Shown here: piece after piece, positions 50,389 to 59,469 of the stretch
How the letters are laid out: every line of letters starts with the position of its first letter
Position numbering within the stretch: position 1 is the first letter of the stretch
NCBI RefSeq assembly: GCF_003369835.1
Contig: NZ_QPMJ01000001.1
Coordinates: forward strand, 62,001-126,000
Length of the DNA: 64,000 bases
Source of the DNA: Halorussus rarus
GTDB taxonomy: Archaea > Halobacteriota > Halobacteria > Halobacteriales > Haladaptataceae
Reading direction: 5' to 3'
Made by a program: the position numbers and the translations under genes
The notes under the pieces: generated by a model
The model's input: only the letters and a program-made list of their open reading frames with translations
Databases searched by the model: none
Told to the model about the DNA's origin: nothing

Positions 50389-51870
50389 TCACGAGGAGAC
50401 GGTCGCGTTGGCCGCCGCCTCGGGCGGCGAGTCGACGCCCGAGAGCTGGTCGACCGTCGGCGCGTTCACTATCGTCACCGCGTCCCCGCGCCGCTCGACC
50501 CGGAAGGCGTCGGCGAACTCGCGGTCCTCGGGGATCACCCACGTGCTCTCGCGGTCCTCGACGGCGTTCGCGTCGTGGATCCGGAGCAACTGCCGGTACG
50601 CCTCGGCGAACTGCCGGGCGTCGCGCCGGGAGTCCCAGACGGTCTTCCAGACGTAGCCCGTCTCGTTCGCCGGCGCCTCGTCGTTCGTGTAGACCACGAG
50701 CCTGTCGCCGTCCCACCCCGCCGTCGCGGGGTCGCTGTAGTTGTACGGGTCGAAGTCGGGTCCCCCGGCGCCCGCTTCGGGCGTGAGGAACGACCGGGGC
50801 GGAATCACCGTCCGGTTGCCGCCCTCGGCGATGCCGGGGTACACCAGCATCGAGAACAGCCCGGCTTCGCCGAACTCGCCGTAGTCGACCCGGTTCGGAA
50901 CGTCGAGGCGCTCCCACGACTCGTCGCTCCGGTCGGGAACCCGGACCGGTCGGGGCTGGTCCTCACCGTACAGTTCGGGGTGGATGACCTGCTCGGTGCT
51001 CGCGGGCGGGTCCTCGTAGAGACCGTTGACCCGCTCCCAGCCGCCCTCGTCCCTGACGGACCGGAGGAACGCCGGCCCGTCGCTGTAGGGCTGGAACTTG
51101 ATGAGGTACGGGCCGATGTTGGCGAGCGACCCGGCGGAGTCCTGGGGTCGCTCGGTGATGCCGAGACACGTGCCCGCCCACTCGTCGTTGCAGCGGCGCT
51201 CGTAGATGTGCTGGACGTAGTTGGCGTCGCCCTCGACGAGCCCGTCGACGGCGTTGTGCTGTTCCCGCGTCGGGCGCTCGAACCGGCCGAGGTCGAACTG
51301 CTGGTCCTGGAGCGCGTGGACGAGTTCGTGGCCCAGCGTCAGCTCGTCGAGCCGGGGCGTCGTGACGTTCTCGGAGACGACCACGATGCGGTCGTCCGTC
51401 GGGCTGTAGAACCCGCCGACGGCCGCTCCGGAGTTGCGTCGCTGGACCGCCAGCGAGTCGGTCGACTCGTTCACCATGAACAGCGCCTCGTACTTCGCGT
51501 TCTCGAACGCGCGCAGCGCCGACGGCGGCGACCGACCGCGCTGCCGGCTGAACGCGTCCCGCGGGACGACCCGGACCGGAACCCGGGAGTCGAACTCGAG
51601 TCGCCGGATGCGTTCGACGCGCGCCATCGACCGGGCGACGACCTTCTCGAGCTCCGAGTCGTTGAGTCCGTCGGACGCGTCGACCGACAACGACTCGTTG
51701 TACCAGTAGCCGTTCTCCCATCCCAGCACGTCGGACTCGGGGTCCGGCGGTGCGCCGTCCTGCGTCCGCGGCGCATCGGTCCGCGGGACCGCGTCGGCGG
51801 CCGGAACTGCCGCGAACGTCGTCACTCCCGACAACAGCACGAGGAACGCGAATGTCAGCTCCGTTCGCAT
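50389..51870 (-). CDS. Hvo_1808-family surface protein
   Basis: A 493-residue secreted protein. The N-terminal signal peptide (residues 1-27, LTFAFLVLLSGVTTFAAVPA) is followed by a Pro/Asp-rich linker. The main part has ENGYWYNESLSVDASDGLND and, centrally, LTLGHELVHALQDQQFDLG, a zincin-like HExxH motif; about 28 residues on is VDGLVEGDANYVQH, a possible third ligand. Nine or more N-x-S/T sequons fit a glycosylated surface protein. Peptidase activity is possible from the motif but not shown. Confidence 0.85.
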   Translation of the reverse strand: MRTELTFAFLVLLSGVTTFAAVPAADAVPRTDAPRTQDGAPPDPESDVLGWENGYWYNESLSVDASDGLNDSELEKVVARSMARVERIRRLEFDSRVPVRVVPRDAFSRQRGRSPPSALRAFENAKYEALFMVNESTDSLAVQRRNSGAAVGGFYSPTDDRIVVVSENVTTPRLDELTLGHELVHALQDQQFDLGRFERPTREQHNAVDGLVEGDANYVQHIYERRCNDEWAGTCLGITERPQDSAGSLANIGPYLIKFQPYSDGPAFLRSVRDEGGWERVNGLYEDPPASTEQVIHPELYGEDQPRPVRVPDRSDESWERLDVPNRVDYGEFGEAGLFSMLVYPGIAEGGNRTVIPPRSFLTPEAGAGGPDFDPYNYSDPATAGWDGDRLVVYTNDEAPANETGYVWKTVWDSRRDARQFAEAYRQLLRIHDANAVEDRESTWVIPEDREFADAFRVERRGDAVTIVNAPTVDQLSGVDSPPEAAANATVSS

Positions 51871-52113
51871 GAGACGGCTAGTGGTATCCGTCGTCAGGCG
51901 GAAGTGGCTTCGGGCCGCCGAACGGGTGGAAATCGCGCGTTGCGTTCCACCGTTGCAGACCGTTCCGCGCGGCTCCCGGCGGCCTCCCTCCGTCCGAAGA
52001 ATTTAGCCACCTGATAACTAACCTCGCGGAGGTTCGACGTTCGTCCATGCTCCGAGCAAGTCGAGATCCGAGCGTGGACGACCGACCGACCAGCGCCACT
52101 GGGGGCCGATAGC

Positions 52114-52266
52114 ATGGCGATTCTCGAACTCGCCATCGGCTTCTTCGTGCTCGCCATCATCGCCGCGGCGCTCGGCGCCGGCGGCATCGCCGGGCTGTCG
52201 ATGGATATCGCGAAGTGGCTGGTGATCGCGTTCCTCGTGCTGGCCGCGATATCGCTGGTGCTCTGA
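52114..52266 (+). CDS. DUF1328-family small membrane protein
   Basis: A 50-residue protein with two membrane helices: [20 protein letters not shown] and [19 protein letters not shown], joined by [11 protein letters not shown]. This is the classic DUF1328 pattern, found in bacteria and haloarchaea. It ends directly at the left end of the MITE-like element, so the insertion did not alter its reading frame. Confidence 0.88.
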   Translation: MAILELAIGFFVLAIIAAALGAGGIAGLSMDIAKWLVIAFLVLAAISLVL

Positions 52267-52374
52267 TAGGGTCGGTTGTAACTCTTTTCAGCTCCGGTCC
52301 GCCACCGGCAGTGTCTCGAGCGTGACACTGTCTGACGACTGATCCGGACTAAGACAGAATTACAACCGACCCTA
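52267..52374. mobile_element. MITE-like element with 15-bp terminal inverted repeats
   Basis: TAGGGTCGGTTGTAA (52267-52281) is repeated in reverse as TTACAACCGACCCTA (52360-52374). If the outer TA is the target duplication (TA|GGGTCGG...CCGACCC|TA), it fits IS630/Tc1-type transposition. The inside holds a 6-bp inverted repeat AGTGTC...GACACT. No coding capacity is present. It lies between the stop codons of DUF1328 and RIO2. Confidence 0.6.
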
Positions 52375-52383
52375 CGACCGGGG

Positions 52384-53301
52384 TTACTCCCCGGTACCGT
52401 GCTCCCGGACCGTCTCGAACTCGCCGGAAGCGAGCGTCGACGCGACCGCGCCGGCGTCGATCTCGTCGGGGACGAGCCGGGGGTACTTCCGGCGGAAGTA
52501 GCCGACCACGTTGTCCACGTCGCGTTCGAGCAGCTCGGCGGCGTTCTCGTGGTCGGTCGGGGTGGCCTGGGGCCAGTCGAAGATGGTGATGCCCTCGGCG
52601 TTGACGAAGACGTTGTACTCGCTCATGTCGGCGTGGACGTAGCCCTCGGCGTAGGCGTCGCCCATCTCGCCGAGGATCAGGTCGAGTATCGGCACCACCT
52701 GGTCGTCCTCGAGCTTGGTCCGGGACAGTTCGACGCCGTCTATCTTCTCCATCACGATGGCGTGGCGGTTGTGGTCGACCGGCTGGGGCACCGTCACGTC
52801 GGGGTAGAGCGACTCAAGCGCCTCGTACTCGCGCTCGGCCGCCTTCCGGGCGGTGTAGAGCCACGAGACGTGCTCGCGGTCGGACGTGTAGTCGCGTTCC
52901 TTCATGACCTCCCGGAAGTTGGTGTACCCCTCGCGATGGTACTTGAGCGCGAGCGGCTTGTACGACTGGACCTCGTAGACGTCGCTCTCCTTGCCGACGC
53001 CCAGTGGCGCGCCGAACCCCTCCAGGGTATCGCGCTCCGCGAAGGTGTGCAGCGCCAGCGCGTCGTACCCCTCGAACTTGAGCTGGTAGCCCTCGTACTG
53101 GATCGTCCTGCGCTCGATGAGTTCGCGGTCGAGACACCGGTCGAGCCGGTAGTCGACCTCCTCGGCGGTGAGCCGCGAGAACTCCGGGAGCTTCCCGCGG
53201 GCGACCCACTCCGAGAAGCGCATGCCCTGCTCGATGCCCGACAGCAGGTGGAAGTCCTCGGCTTCCAACTCGGTCAGCATGCCCGCGACGTTCTGGACCA
53301 T
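52384..53301 (-). CDS. rio2: RIO2 atypical serine/threonine kinase
   Basis: A 305-residue kinase/ATPase of small ribosomal subunit maturation. The N-terminal winged helix (MVQNVAGMLTELEAEDFHLL to about residue 90) is followed by the kinase fold: P-loop LGVGKESDVYEV, LALKYHREGYTNF with the ATP lysine, and hinge VMEKIDGVEL. The catalytic loop is GYVHADMSEYNVFV, and the metal-binding segment is TIFDWPQA. The ATG at 53301 gives the family-typical MVQNVAG; the TATA-like CTTTTACC at about 53326-53333 supports leaderless initiation here. Confidence 0.95.
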   Translation of the reverse strand: MVQNVAGMLTELEAEDFHLLSGIEQGMRFSEWVARGKLPEFSRLTAEEVDYRLDRCLDRELIERRTIQYEGYQLKFEGYDALALHTFAERDTLEGFGAPLGVGKESDVYEVQSYKPLALKYHREGYTNFREVMKERDYTSDREHVSWLYTARKAAEREYEALESLYPDVTVPQPVDHNRHAIVMEKIDGVELSRTKLEDDQVVPILDLILGEMGDAYAEGYVHADMSEYNVFVNAEGITIFDWPQATPTDHENAAELLERDVDNVVGYFRRKYPRLVPDEIDAGAVASTLASGEFETVREHGTGE

Positions 53302-53645
53302 CACCGCCACGTAGTCGTCCGTCGGGTAAAAGCCCCGCGGGACGTCGACTGCCGGAACGGACGCCGACCCCGTCCTGCGAGGGGGTTCTCGAATGGCCCG
53401 GGTACCGGTCAGTTCTGCCTCGGGGTCGGCCGGTCGCTTCTCCTACTTCAAAGCGTCGGCCAAATACCGACCGGCCACCAGGCATAAACTACAGACGACG
53501 ATATAAAATGTAATCTTTGAGGCCGATTGGGGTTTCCACGCCCGACGGCTCGAAATACTGGAGGGCGACCGGGTTTTACCAACTGCTTCGTCTTCCCTCA
53601 CCGACACTGGCTTAAATGGGCGTTCAGACGGTAACTGGCCTTGCA
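53302..53645 (+). promoter_or_regulatory. Intergenic region with the promoter of the solute-binding protein
   Basis: The TATA-like CTTAAATG at 53611-53618 lies 28 bases before the ATG at 53646. The in-frame ATG at 53616 is inside this box and is therefore unlikely as a start. A second AT-rich stretch with GATATAAAATGTAATC (about 53500-53515) could be another promoter or an upstream control site. No other gene is seen. Confidence 0.5.
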
Positions 53646-55505
53646 ATGGGGGACCAAGACACCAGCCGCCGATCCTTCCTGGCGGCTACCGGGAGTGCGG
53701 CCTCTGCCGTCGCGCTCGGAAGTGGCTTCGCGGAGGAGAGTGCGGCACAAGAAACGACGACCCAGCAGGGTGGTCAGGGCGGAGGCGGGACGCTCAACCT
53801 CATCAACCAGACGATGAGTACGCTCGACCCCGTCAGGGCGACCGACACCGCCTCGGGCGAGGTCATCCAGCAGGTGTTCGACGCCCTGATGAACTACCCC
53901 AACGGGCAGACGAACGTCCAGACGCTGCTGGCGACGGAGTACGAACTGTCCGACGACCTGCGGACGTACACGTTCAACCTCAAGCAGGGGGTGCAGTTCC
54001 ACAACGGCGACGAGCTCACCGCTCAGGACTTCGTCTACTCGTGGGAGCGACTCGCGGCGTCCGAGCAGTCCCGACGGGCGTACTTCATCCTCGACTCCAT
54101 CGGCGTGAAGCACTCCACCGACGGGGAGGGCAACTACGTCCCCGGGTCGATGGCCGTGCGGGCCCCGGACGACTACACGCTGGAGCTCGAGCTCGCCGAA
54201 CCGTTCCACGCGACGCTCCCGATGCTGGCGTACACGTCGTTCGCGGCGGTCCCGGAGGGACTCGTCGGCGATATCGAGGGGTACGACGGTCAGCTGTCGT
54301 ACCAGGAGTTCTCGAAGAGCCAGCCGGTCGGATGCGGCCCGTTCGCGTTCGAGAACTGGGAGTCTGCCACGGAGACGTCGGTGTCGCGGTTCGAGAACTA
54401 CCACGGGAACGTCGCGGACGTCGAGCGCGTCCACTGGCAGATCATGTCGGACGCGAACGCCATCTACACGTACGCGATGAACAAGAACGCCGACGCGTTC
54501 AACATCCCGACGTCGTTCTACAACCCGAACCAGGTCAACGTCGAGCGGACCGACGACCGGGGTCGGCAGGTCGGGACGTACGGGCCGGTCCGGAACGGCG
54601 AGACGCTGGAGTACCTCGGCGTCTCGACCATCGACACCTACTACATCGGGTTCAACACGAACCGGGTCGAGAAGCCCGCCCGGCAGGCCGCGGCATACGC
54701 CATGAACCAGCAGCAGCTCGTCGATCAGGTGTTCAAGGGCCGGGGCGATCCGGCCTACCACCTCACGCCGCCGGCCATCTACCCCGGCGGCCCGGACGCC
54801 GCCACCCAGCACGCCAGCCAGAACTACCCGTACGGGTACAACGAGACGCGCCTCGACCAGGCCCGGCAGGTGATGGAGGAGGCCGGCTACGGCCCGAACA
54901 ACCGGTACCAGTTCACCCTCACCGTCTACCAGGCCTCGAACACCTGGCCGCAGGTCGCTCAGCTCCTGCGCGACAAGCTGGCCAGCGCCCACATCGACAT
55001 GAACATCCAGAGCGCGCCGTTCTCGACGCTGCTCCAGCGCGGCCGGCAGGGCAACCTGCAGGCGTACTCGCTGGGGTGGGTGATGGACTGGCCCGCGCCG
55101 GACAACTTCCTGCAGCTGCTGAACCCGCCACAGACCGACACCTCGCAGGACGCGCCGATCTCGTACGTCAACTGGTCGGACACGCAGGCGTCCCAGCGGG
55201 CGAGGAACGCGTGGAACACGATCCAGCAGAACCCCGCGCCGACCGACCAGGCCGAGCAGCAGCGCAACCAGGCGTACGTCCAGATGGAGGAGGCCAACTG
55301 GGAGGACGTGACGATGCTGAACGTCTATCACCAGCTCGAACAGCGGTTCTGGTACGACAACGTCCAGTTCCCGAAGTTCGGCGCGGCCGGCACGAGCCGC
55401 CAGATGTTCAACAACGTCCGGAAGAACGAGTCGGGCGGCGGTGGCGGTAACGCCGGCGGCGGTGGCGGCAACCAGACCGGCGGTAACAGTACCGGCGGTA
55501 ACTGA
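53646..55505 (+). CDS. Peptide/dipeptide-type ABC transporter substrate-binding protein
   Basis: A 619-residue secreted SBP family 5 protein. The N-terminus MGDQDTSRRSFLAATGSAAS is a Tat signal, but no lipobox cysteine is visible. A domain typical of peptide-binding proteins follows, including LDPVRATDTASGEVIQQVFD, TYTFNLKQGVQFHNGDELTA, DFVYSWERLA and AYAMNQQQLVDQVFKGRG. The C-terminus is an unusual Gly/Asn tail containing NQT and NST glycosylation sequons. No permease or ATPase genes are adjacent. The ligand is unknown. Confidence 0.9.
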   Translation: MGDQDTSRRSFLAATGSAASAVALGSGFAEESAAQETTTQQGGQGGGGTLNLINQTMSTLDPVRATDTASGEVIQQVFDALMNYPNGQTNVQTLLATEYELSDDLRTYTFNLKQGVQFHNGDELTAQDFVYSWERLAASEQSRRAYFILDSIGVKHSTDGEGNYVPGSMAVRAPDDYTLELELAEPFHATLPMLAYTSFAAVPEGLVGDIEGYDGQLSYQEFSKSQPVGCGPFAFENWESATETSVSRFENYHGNVADVERVHWQIMSDANAIYTYAMNKNADAFNIPTSFYNPNQVNVERTDDRGRQVGTYGPVRNGETLEYLGVSTIDTYYIGFNTNRVEKPARQAAAYAMNQQQLVDQVFKGRGDPAYHLTPPAIYPGGPDAATQHASQNYPYGYNETRLDQARQVMEEAGYGPNNRYQFTLTVYQASNTWPQVAQLLRDKLASAHIDMNIQSAPFSTLLQRGRQGNLQAYSLGWVMDWPAPDNFLQLLNPPQTDTSQDAPISYVNWSDTQASQRARNAWNTIQQNPAPTDQAEQQRNQAYVQMEEANWEDVTMLNVYHQLEQRFWYDNVQFPKFGAAGTSRQMFNNVRKNESGGGGGNAGGGGGNQTGGNSTGGN

Positions 55506-55795
55506 GGCCACCACGCCACCGACGAGATTCAACCCTGTCGACCCGTCTCGCTCGCCGAGCGGGCGATACCACGATCTTCTTTCGCGTGTCGGAGCGAATC
55601 GGTGCGTGGACGTTTCTCTATTGCGGACGAGAAATCACGCGTTGTTCTATCGCGACCGTGGGATTGCTATGCATACCTGTACGGCGGACCGACGACGGGC
55701 GCGGTGCATTCGGTCGCGGTCGTCCGAGGATGAAAGTCCCGCTTTCTCGCGGCCGCCGTCCGGCCCCGGCTCGCGACTGCCCGCGCGTCCTTCGG

Positions 55796-56272
55796 CTACT
55801 CCCGCGAGAACGTCCCGGTGAACCGGTCGACGGCGCGGGTCTTCGCGTCGAGTTCGTCCTGGACCGCCGTCCGGACCGCGCCGGCGTCGGCGCCGAGTTC
55901 CTCGTCGAGCACGTGGAGCGTGAACCGGTACTCGTGGGGGTCGTCGCCCTCCGGCGGGCAGGGGCCGCGGTAGCCCACGTCGCCGAAGTCGTTCTCGCCC
56001 TGTCGGGCGCAGCCGAGGTCGGGGACCTCGGCGAGTGCGGGCACGTCCTCGGGGATCTCGACGGTGTCGGCCGGCAGATTCCAGCACAACCAGTGAGTGA
56101 AGGTCCCGGCGGGCGCGTCTGGGTCGTCGACCACGACCGCGAGCGCCGCGGCGTCCTCGGGGACGTCCGCGAGCGTCAGTTCGGGCGAGACGTCCTCGCC
56201 CTCGCAGGTGTACTTCTCGGGGATCGATTCGCCGTGAGTGAACGCCGAGGTGCGGATCGAGGCGTCGGACAT
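55796..56272 (-). CDS. YbhB/YbcL-family (PEBP-like) protein
   Basis: A 158-residue cytosolic protein of the phosphatidylethanolamine-binding fold. Diagnostic blocks are IPEKYTCEGEDVSPELTLAD, ALAVVVDDPDAPAGTFTHWL, CWNLPADTVEIPEDV and GYRGPCPPEGDDPHEYRFTL with HVLDEEL. Function in archaea is unknown; kinase-inhibitor annotation rests on distant eukaryotic homologues. The gap 55506-55795 to the preceding gene has no further gene visible. Confidence 0.92.
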   Translation of the reverse strand: MSDASIRTSAFTHGESIPEKYTCEGEDVSPELTLADVPEDAAALAVVVDDPDAPAGTFTHWLCWNLPADTVEIPEDVPALAEVPDLGCARQGENDFGDVGYRGPCPPEGDDPHEYRFTLHVLDEELGADAGAVRTAVQDELDAKTRAVDRFTGTFSRE

Positions 56273-56318
56273 GGCTTCCCGCGTATCGCCTCGCCGTCCA
56301 CGTCGAAAGCCGTGACGG

Positions 56319-56432
56319 CTACCCCGACTCGTCGCGCTCCTCGGCCGCCGAGTCCCCGAAGAGACCGGCGCAGACCGCGGCCCACGTTCGACTCCGCTTC
56401 GGCCGCTTGCCGGTCAGTCGGTCGAGTCTCAT
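56319..56432 (-). CDS. 37-residue basic protein behind an iron-box-like operator
   Basis: Starting at the ATG at 56432, the protein begins MRLDRLTGKRPKRSRTWAAV and continues CAGLFGDSAAEERDESG. The N-terminal part has seven Arg/Lys in the first 15 residues and may bind nucleic acid or membrane; the tail is acidic. Just upstream is a perfect TTTAGG-N4-CCTAAA palindrome overlapping its promoter region. The reading frame is short, so it may be a chance ORF. The operator and good ATG context favour a real microprotein. Confidence 0.5.
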   Translation of the reverse strand: MRLDRLTGKRPKRSRTWAAVCAGLFGDSAAEERDESG

Positions 56433-56438
56433 ACCTAG

Positions 56439-56454
56439 TTTAGGGTTGCCTAAA
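56439..56454. promoter_or_regulatory. DtxR/Idr-like iron-box palindrome
   Basis: TTTAGG-GTTG-CCTAAA is a perfect 6-bp inverted repeat between the divergent starts at 56432 and 56511. TTAGG-N4-CCTAA resembles sites for DtxR-family metal regulators (for example Idr proteins of haloarchaea). It lies 7 bases upstream of the small gene's ATG and 57 bases upstream of the lipoate-ligase ATG, so it could control either gene. Confidence 0.5.
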
Positions 56455-56510
56455 TCACTTAACTGTTCGCCTTCGCAATCCACTTGGTCGCCTCGCCCGA
56501 ACCGCACGGT

Positions 56511-57344
56511 ATGACGCTGGCAGACCGGGAGTGGCGGCTGGTCCGAGAGGAGTCCCGCCGCGGCCCCCTCAACATGGCGCTCGACGAGGTCGCCGCCGAA
56601 ACCGCCGCCGCGGGCGGTCCCCGGACCGTGCGGGTCTACCGGTGGGACCCGAGCACGCTCTCGCTGGGTTACCGCCAGGACCCCGACACCGTGGCGTGGG
56701 ACGACTGCGAGCGCGAGCGCGTCACCGTCACCCGGCGCCCTACGGGCGGCGGCGGCATCTACCACGACCGGCACGGCGACATCTCCTACTCCATCGTCGC
56801 GCCCGCCGACGAACTCCCCGGCGACCTGATGGACACCTACGAACTGCTGTGCGAGCCCGTCTTCGACGCCTTCGAGCGACTCGGCGTCGACGCTCGGTTC
56901 GCCGACGAGAAGCAGCCCGCGATCCACCAGCCGGCGTGCTACCTCCGGGAGCTCCACCCGGCCCACGACGTGGTCGCGGGGGACGCCTCCGGCGCGGACG
57001 AAGGTGCGCGGAAGATCTCGGGCAACGCCCAGTACCGCCGGAAGGACGCGGTCATCCAGCACGGCTCGCTCAAGTTCGACCTCGACGCCGAGCGCCACCT
57101 CGGGACGTTCGCCGACCCCGACACGACGCCCGCGGAGTTCCGCGAACGCGTCACGACGATGCGCGAGCAGGCCGACGTCAACCGCGAGGAGGCGGTCGAA
57201 GCGGTCGAGGAAGCCCTACGCGCGTGGGCCGACGCCGACGAGGGCGGCTGGACCGACGACGAACTGGTGCGGGCCGAGGAGCGGGCCGCGGCCAAGTACG
57301 AGAGCGACGCGTGGGTCCGGGACCGCGAGGACCCGACCGAGTAG
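56511..57344 (+). CDS. Lipoate-protein ligase A family protein
   Basis: A 277-residue biotin/lipoyl ligase fold enzyme that attaches lipoate or octanoate to 2-oxoacid dehydrogenase or glycine-cleavage proteins. Seen are GPLNMALDEVAAETA, TLSLGYRQD, the signature TRRPTGGGGIYHDRHGDISY, and the catalytic-lysine motif ARKISGNAQYRRKDAVIQHG. The last part is a short C-terminal helical region rather than a full CTD. The ATG at 56511 is used. No lipoylated-complex genes lie close. Confidence 0.9.
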   Translation: MTLADREWRLVREESRRGPLNMALDEVAAETAAAGGPRTVRVYRWDPSTLSLGYRQDPDTVAWDDCERERVTVTRRPTGGGGIYHDRHGDISYSIVAPADELPGDLMDTYELLCEPVFDAFERLGVDARFADEKQPAIHQPACYLRELHPAHDVVAGDASGADEGARKISGNAQYRRKDAVIQHGSLKFDLDAERHLGTFADPDTTPAEFRERVTTMREQADVNREEAVEAVEEALRAWADADEGGWTDDELVRAEERAAAKYESDAWVRDREDPTE

Positions 57345-57358
57345 TCTCGGGGGCTCAG

Positions 57359-57465
57359 AGGGATTATCGTAGAACTTCGGAGATTCATCGACCAGAACGT
57401 GGGTGCTGTCGCTCGATTACGCCGGGACCTGTCGCGAGAACCTATGACTCGCTACGATAATCCCT
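57359..57465. mobile_element. MITE-like element, GGGATTATCGTAG family, copy 1
   Basis: A perfect 14-bp terminal inverted repeat AGGGATTATCGTAG (57359-57372) and CTACGATAATCCCT (57452-57465) bounds 107 bases with no gene. Its left half aligns over about 50 bases with the element at 60524, including GGGTGCTGTCGCTCGAT (57401-57417). It lies between the convergent stops of the lipoate ligase and the peroxiredoxin. Confidence 0.65.
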
Positions 57466-57466
57466 A

Positions 57467-58000
57467 CTAGAAGCCGAACGTCTCGGGGTCGTCGCCCCCG
57501 AACTCCTCGACGATGGCCTCGTGTATCTCCGATATCGGAGGCTGGTCGCGGCTCGGGTCGAGCGGGTGCTCGCCCACCCACCTGTACCGGACGACGCCGT
57601 CCTCGTCGAGCAGGAAGCACGACCGGCGCGCCCGCGGGACCAGTTTGAACGCCCGGTAGCGCACGCCGAACGCCGCCGCGAGGTCGAGGTCGGTGTCGGC
57701 GTACAGCGGGAACTGGAGGTCGAGGTGGTCGATGAACTTCCGGTGGGTGAACGGTCGCGACTTGCTCGCCCCGACGACCCGCACCGCGTCGTTACTGGCG
57801 AACCAGTCGTAGTCGCGGAACGAACACCACTCCTCGATGCAGTCGGGACTGAAGTCGTTGGTGTAGAAGGTGAGCAGCACCGGCCCGTCGTCCAGCAGGT
57901 CGGACAGCGCGACCTCGGACGCGGTCCCGTCCGGCCGGACCAGCGTCCCGCCGCCGCCCTCGACCGTCTCGCCGACCTCGATCCCCGTGAAATCGCCCAT
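57467..58000 (-). CDS. Peroxiredoxin-like thioredoxin-fold protein
   Basis: A 177-residue AhpC/TSA-type protein. The peroxidatic site is FYTNDFSPDCIEEWCSFRD, with Cys in SPDC (a variant of PxxT/SxxC), and LLTFYTND is the usual preceding strand. Later segments DLDLAAAFGVRYRAFKLVPR and RRSCFLLDEDGVVRYRWVGE match the family. Cytosolic peroxide reduction is inferred. The ATG at 58000 gives MGDFTGIEVGE; upstream codons lack homology. It ends one base beyond the MITE-like element. Confidence 0.87.
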   Translation of the reverse strand: MGDFTGIEVGETVEGGGGTLVRPDGTASEVALSDLLDDGPVLLTFYTNDFSPDCIEEWCSFRDYDWFASNDAVRVVGASKSRPFTHRKFIDHLDLQFPLYADTDLDLAAAFGVRYRAFKLVPRARRSCFLLDEDGVVRYRWVGEHPLDPSRDQPPISEIHEAIVEEFGGDDPETFGF

Positions 58001-58098
58001 GGCCGAGGCTGACGCGCGGACCACTTTAACTCCACCTCATATCGCTCCCCGCGGCTCCGGCCGAACTCGTCCGGGCCCGTCTTCGAAGTCGCGGCGGG

Positions 58099-58410
58099 CT
58101 ACTCCGCCCGACTGTGGTAGTAGCTCTGCTCGCCGACTCCGGTGTCGACGATTCTGCGTTCGAGTGCGCCGTTGTCCACGAGCCTGTCGACGATCGAACT
58201 CACGGTCGCGACGTCGACGATACAACCGATGAGGTCGTCGTCGACCGGATAGTCTACGTTTGCCTCCGACCAGCCGGTGTCCATCACCGCCTCGGTGATC
58301 TCCCGGACGTTGTACGCCTGATCGTCGTGGTCGTGCAGGAACTGGATGATCCGCTCCTCGATCGAGTAGCGCTCGCCGCCCCGCTCGAAGGTGTCGAGGT
58401 CGATGGGCAC
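58099..58410 (-). CDS. Small winged-helix protein
   Basis: A 103-residue protein from the GTG at 58410. It begins [20 protein letters not shown], with helices [22 protein letters not shown] and [21 protein letters not shown] ending in YYHSRAE, consistent with an HTH or winged-helix fold. It resembles haloarchaeal small DNA-binding proteins of no known role. It is convergent with the gene after the MITE-like element and divergent from endonuclease IV. Confidence 0.75.
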   Translation of the reverse strand: MPIDLDTFERGGERYSIEERIIQFLHDHDDQAYNVREITEAVMDTGWSEANVDYPVDDDLIGCIVDVATVSSIVDRLVDNGALERRIVDTGVGEQSYYHSRAE

Positions 58411-58605
58411 GCCGGTCCTACGGGCCGCAGTCGAAAAAGCGTGCGCCCCGAGCGGACACCGTACGCGGCGGTATCGTCGCCCGCCGGTCGCGGCGCCGTC
58501 GGTATCGCGGTCGCCGGTCGTTTGCGACCGATTCCGGTGAGGGCGGCCGCGGCGACCGACCCCGGTTCCGAAGCGCCTTTGACCCCTCCATCCCTGCCCG
58601 AACAC

Positions 58606-59436
58606 ATGAGAGTCGGCGCACACGAGTCCATCGCCGGCGGCGTCTACAACGCCGTCGACGAGCAGATCGAGGACGGCGGCAACTGCGGCCAGATATTCAC
58701 CCACTCCCCGCAGGTGTGGCAGGACCCGAACATCGAAGACGACGAGGCCGAGCGGTTCCGGACCACGTCAGTCGAGAACGACGTCGGTCCGTGGGTCATC
58801 CACTCGTCGTACCTCGTGAACCTCTGCACGCCCAAGGACGACCTCCGCGAGAAGTCCATCGACAGCATGCAGAAGGAGGTCGACGCCGCCGACAAGCTCG
58901 ACATCCCGTACGTCAACGTCCACCTCGGCGCCCACACCGGTGCGGGCGTCGACGGCGGCCTCGACAACGCCGCCAGCGCCCTGGACGAACTCGACGTCCC
59001 CGACGGCGTGACCGTGCTGGTCGAGAGCGACGCCGGATCGGGCACCAAGCTCGGCGGCGACTTCGAGCACCTCCACGAGGTGCTGACCCGCTCCGACCAG
59101 GACCTCGACGTCTGCCTCGACACCGCCCACATGTTCGCCGCGGGCTACGACCTCTCCAGCGAGGAGGCGGTCGAGGAGACCGTCGCGGAGTTCGACGACG
59201 TGGTCGGCCTGGAGCACCTGGAGTGCGTCCACCTCAACGACTCGAAGCACGAGTGCGGCACGAACAAGGACGAGCACGCCCACATCGGCGAGGGCCTCAT
59301 CGGCGAGGAGGGGATGCGGGCGTTCATCAATCACCCTGACCTCGCGGACGTCCCGCTGGTCCTGGAGACGCCCCACGAGGACGGCAAGGGCTTCGCGTGG
59401 AACATCGAGCGCGTGAAGGAACTGCGGGAGAACTGA
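58606..59436 (+). CDS. nfo: Endonuclease IV (AP endonuclease)
   Basis: A 276-residue TIM-barrel AP endonuclease acting at abasic sites in base-excision repair. Family landmarks are [20 protein letters not shown] and [10 protein letters not shown]. Next come [49 protein letters not shown] and [19 protein letters not shown] lies near the end. Together these supply the metal-binding His, Glu and Asp residues. The length is normal. It has its own promoter region, about 195 bases from the divergent regulator. Confidence 0.96.
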   Translation: MRVGAHESIAGGVYNAVDEQIEDGGNCGQIFTHSPQVWQDPNIEDDEAERFRTTSVENDVGPWVIHSSYLVNLCTPKDDLREKSIDSMQKEVDAADKLDIPYVNVHLGAHTGAGVDGGLDNAASALDELDVPDGVTVLVESDAGSGTKLGGDFEHLHEVLTRSDQDLDVCLDTAHMFAAGYDLSSEEAVEETVAEFDDVVGLEHLECVHLNDSKHECGTNKDEHAHIGEGLIGEEGMRAFINHPDLADVPLVLETPHEDGKGFAWNIERVKELREN

Positions 59437-59469
59437 CGAAACCGCGTTTCGGACCGCAGAATTCGTTCT

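Noticed and set aside
53616-53618. ATG at 53616 as the start of the solute-binding protein
   Set aside because: It lies inside the TATA-like CTTAAATG, which predicts transcription to begin about 28 bases later, at the ATG at 53646 that opens the Tat signal.
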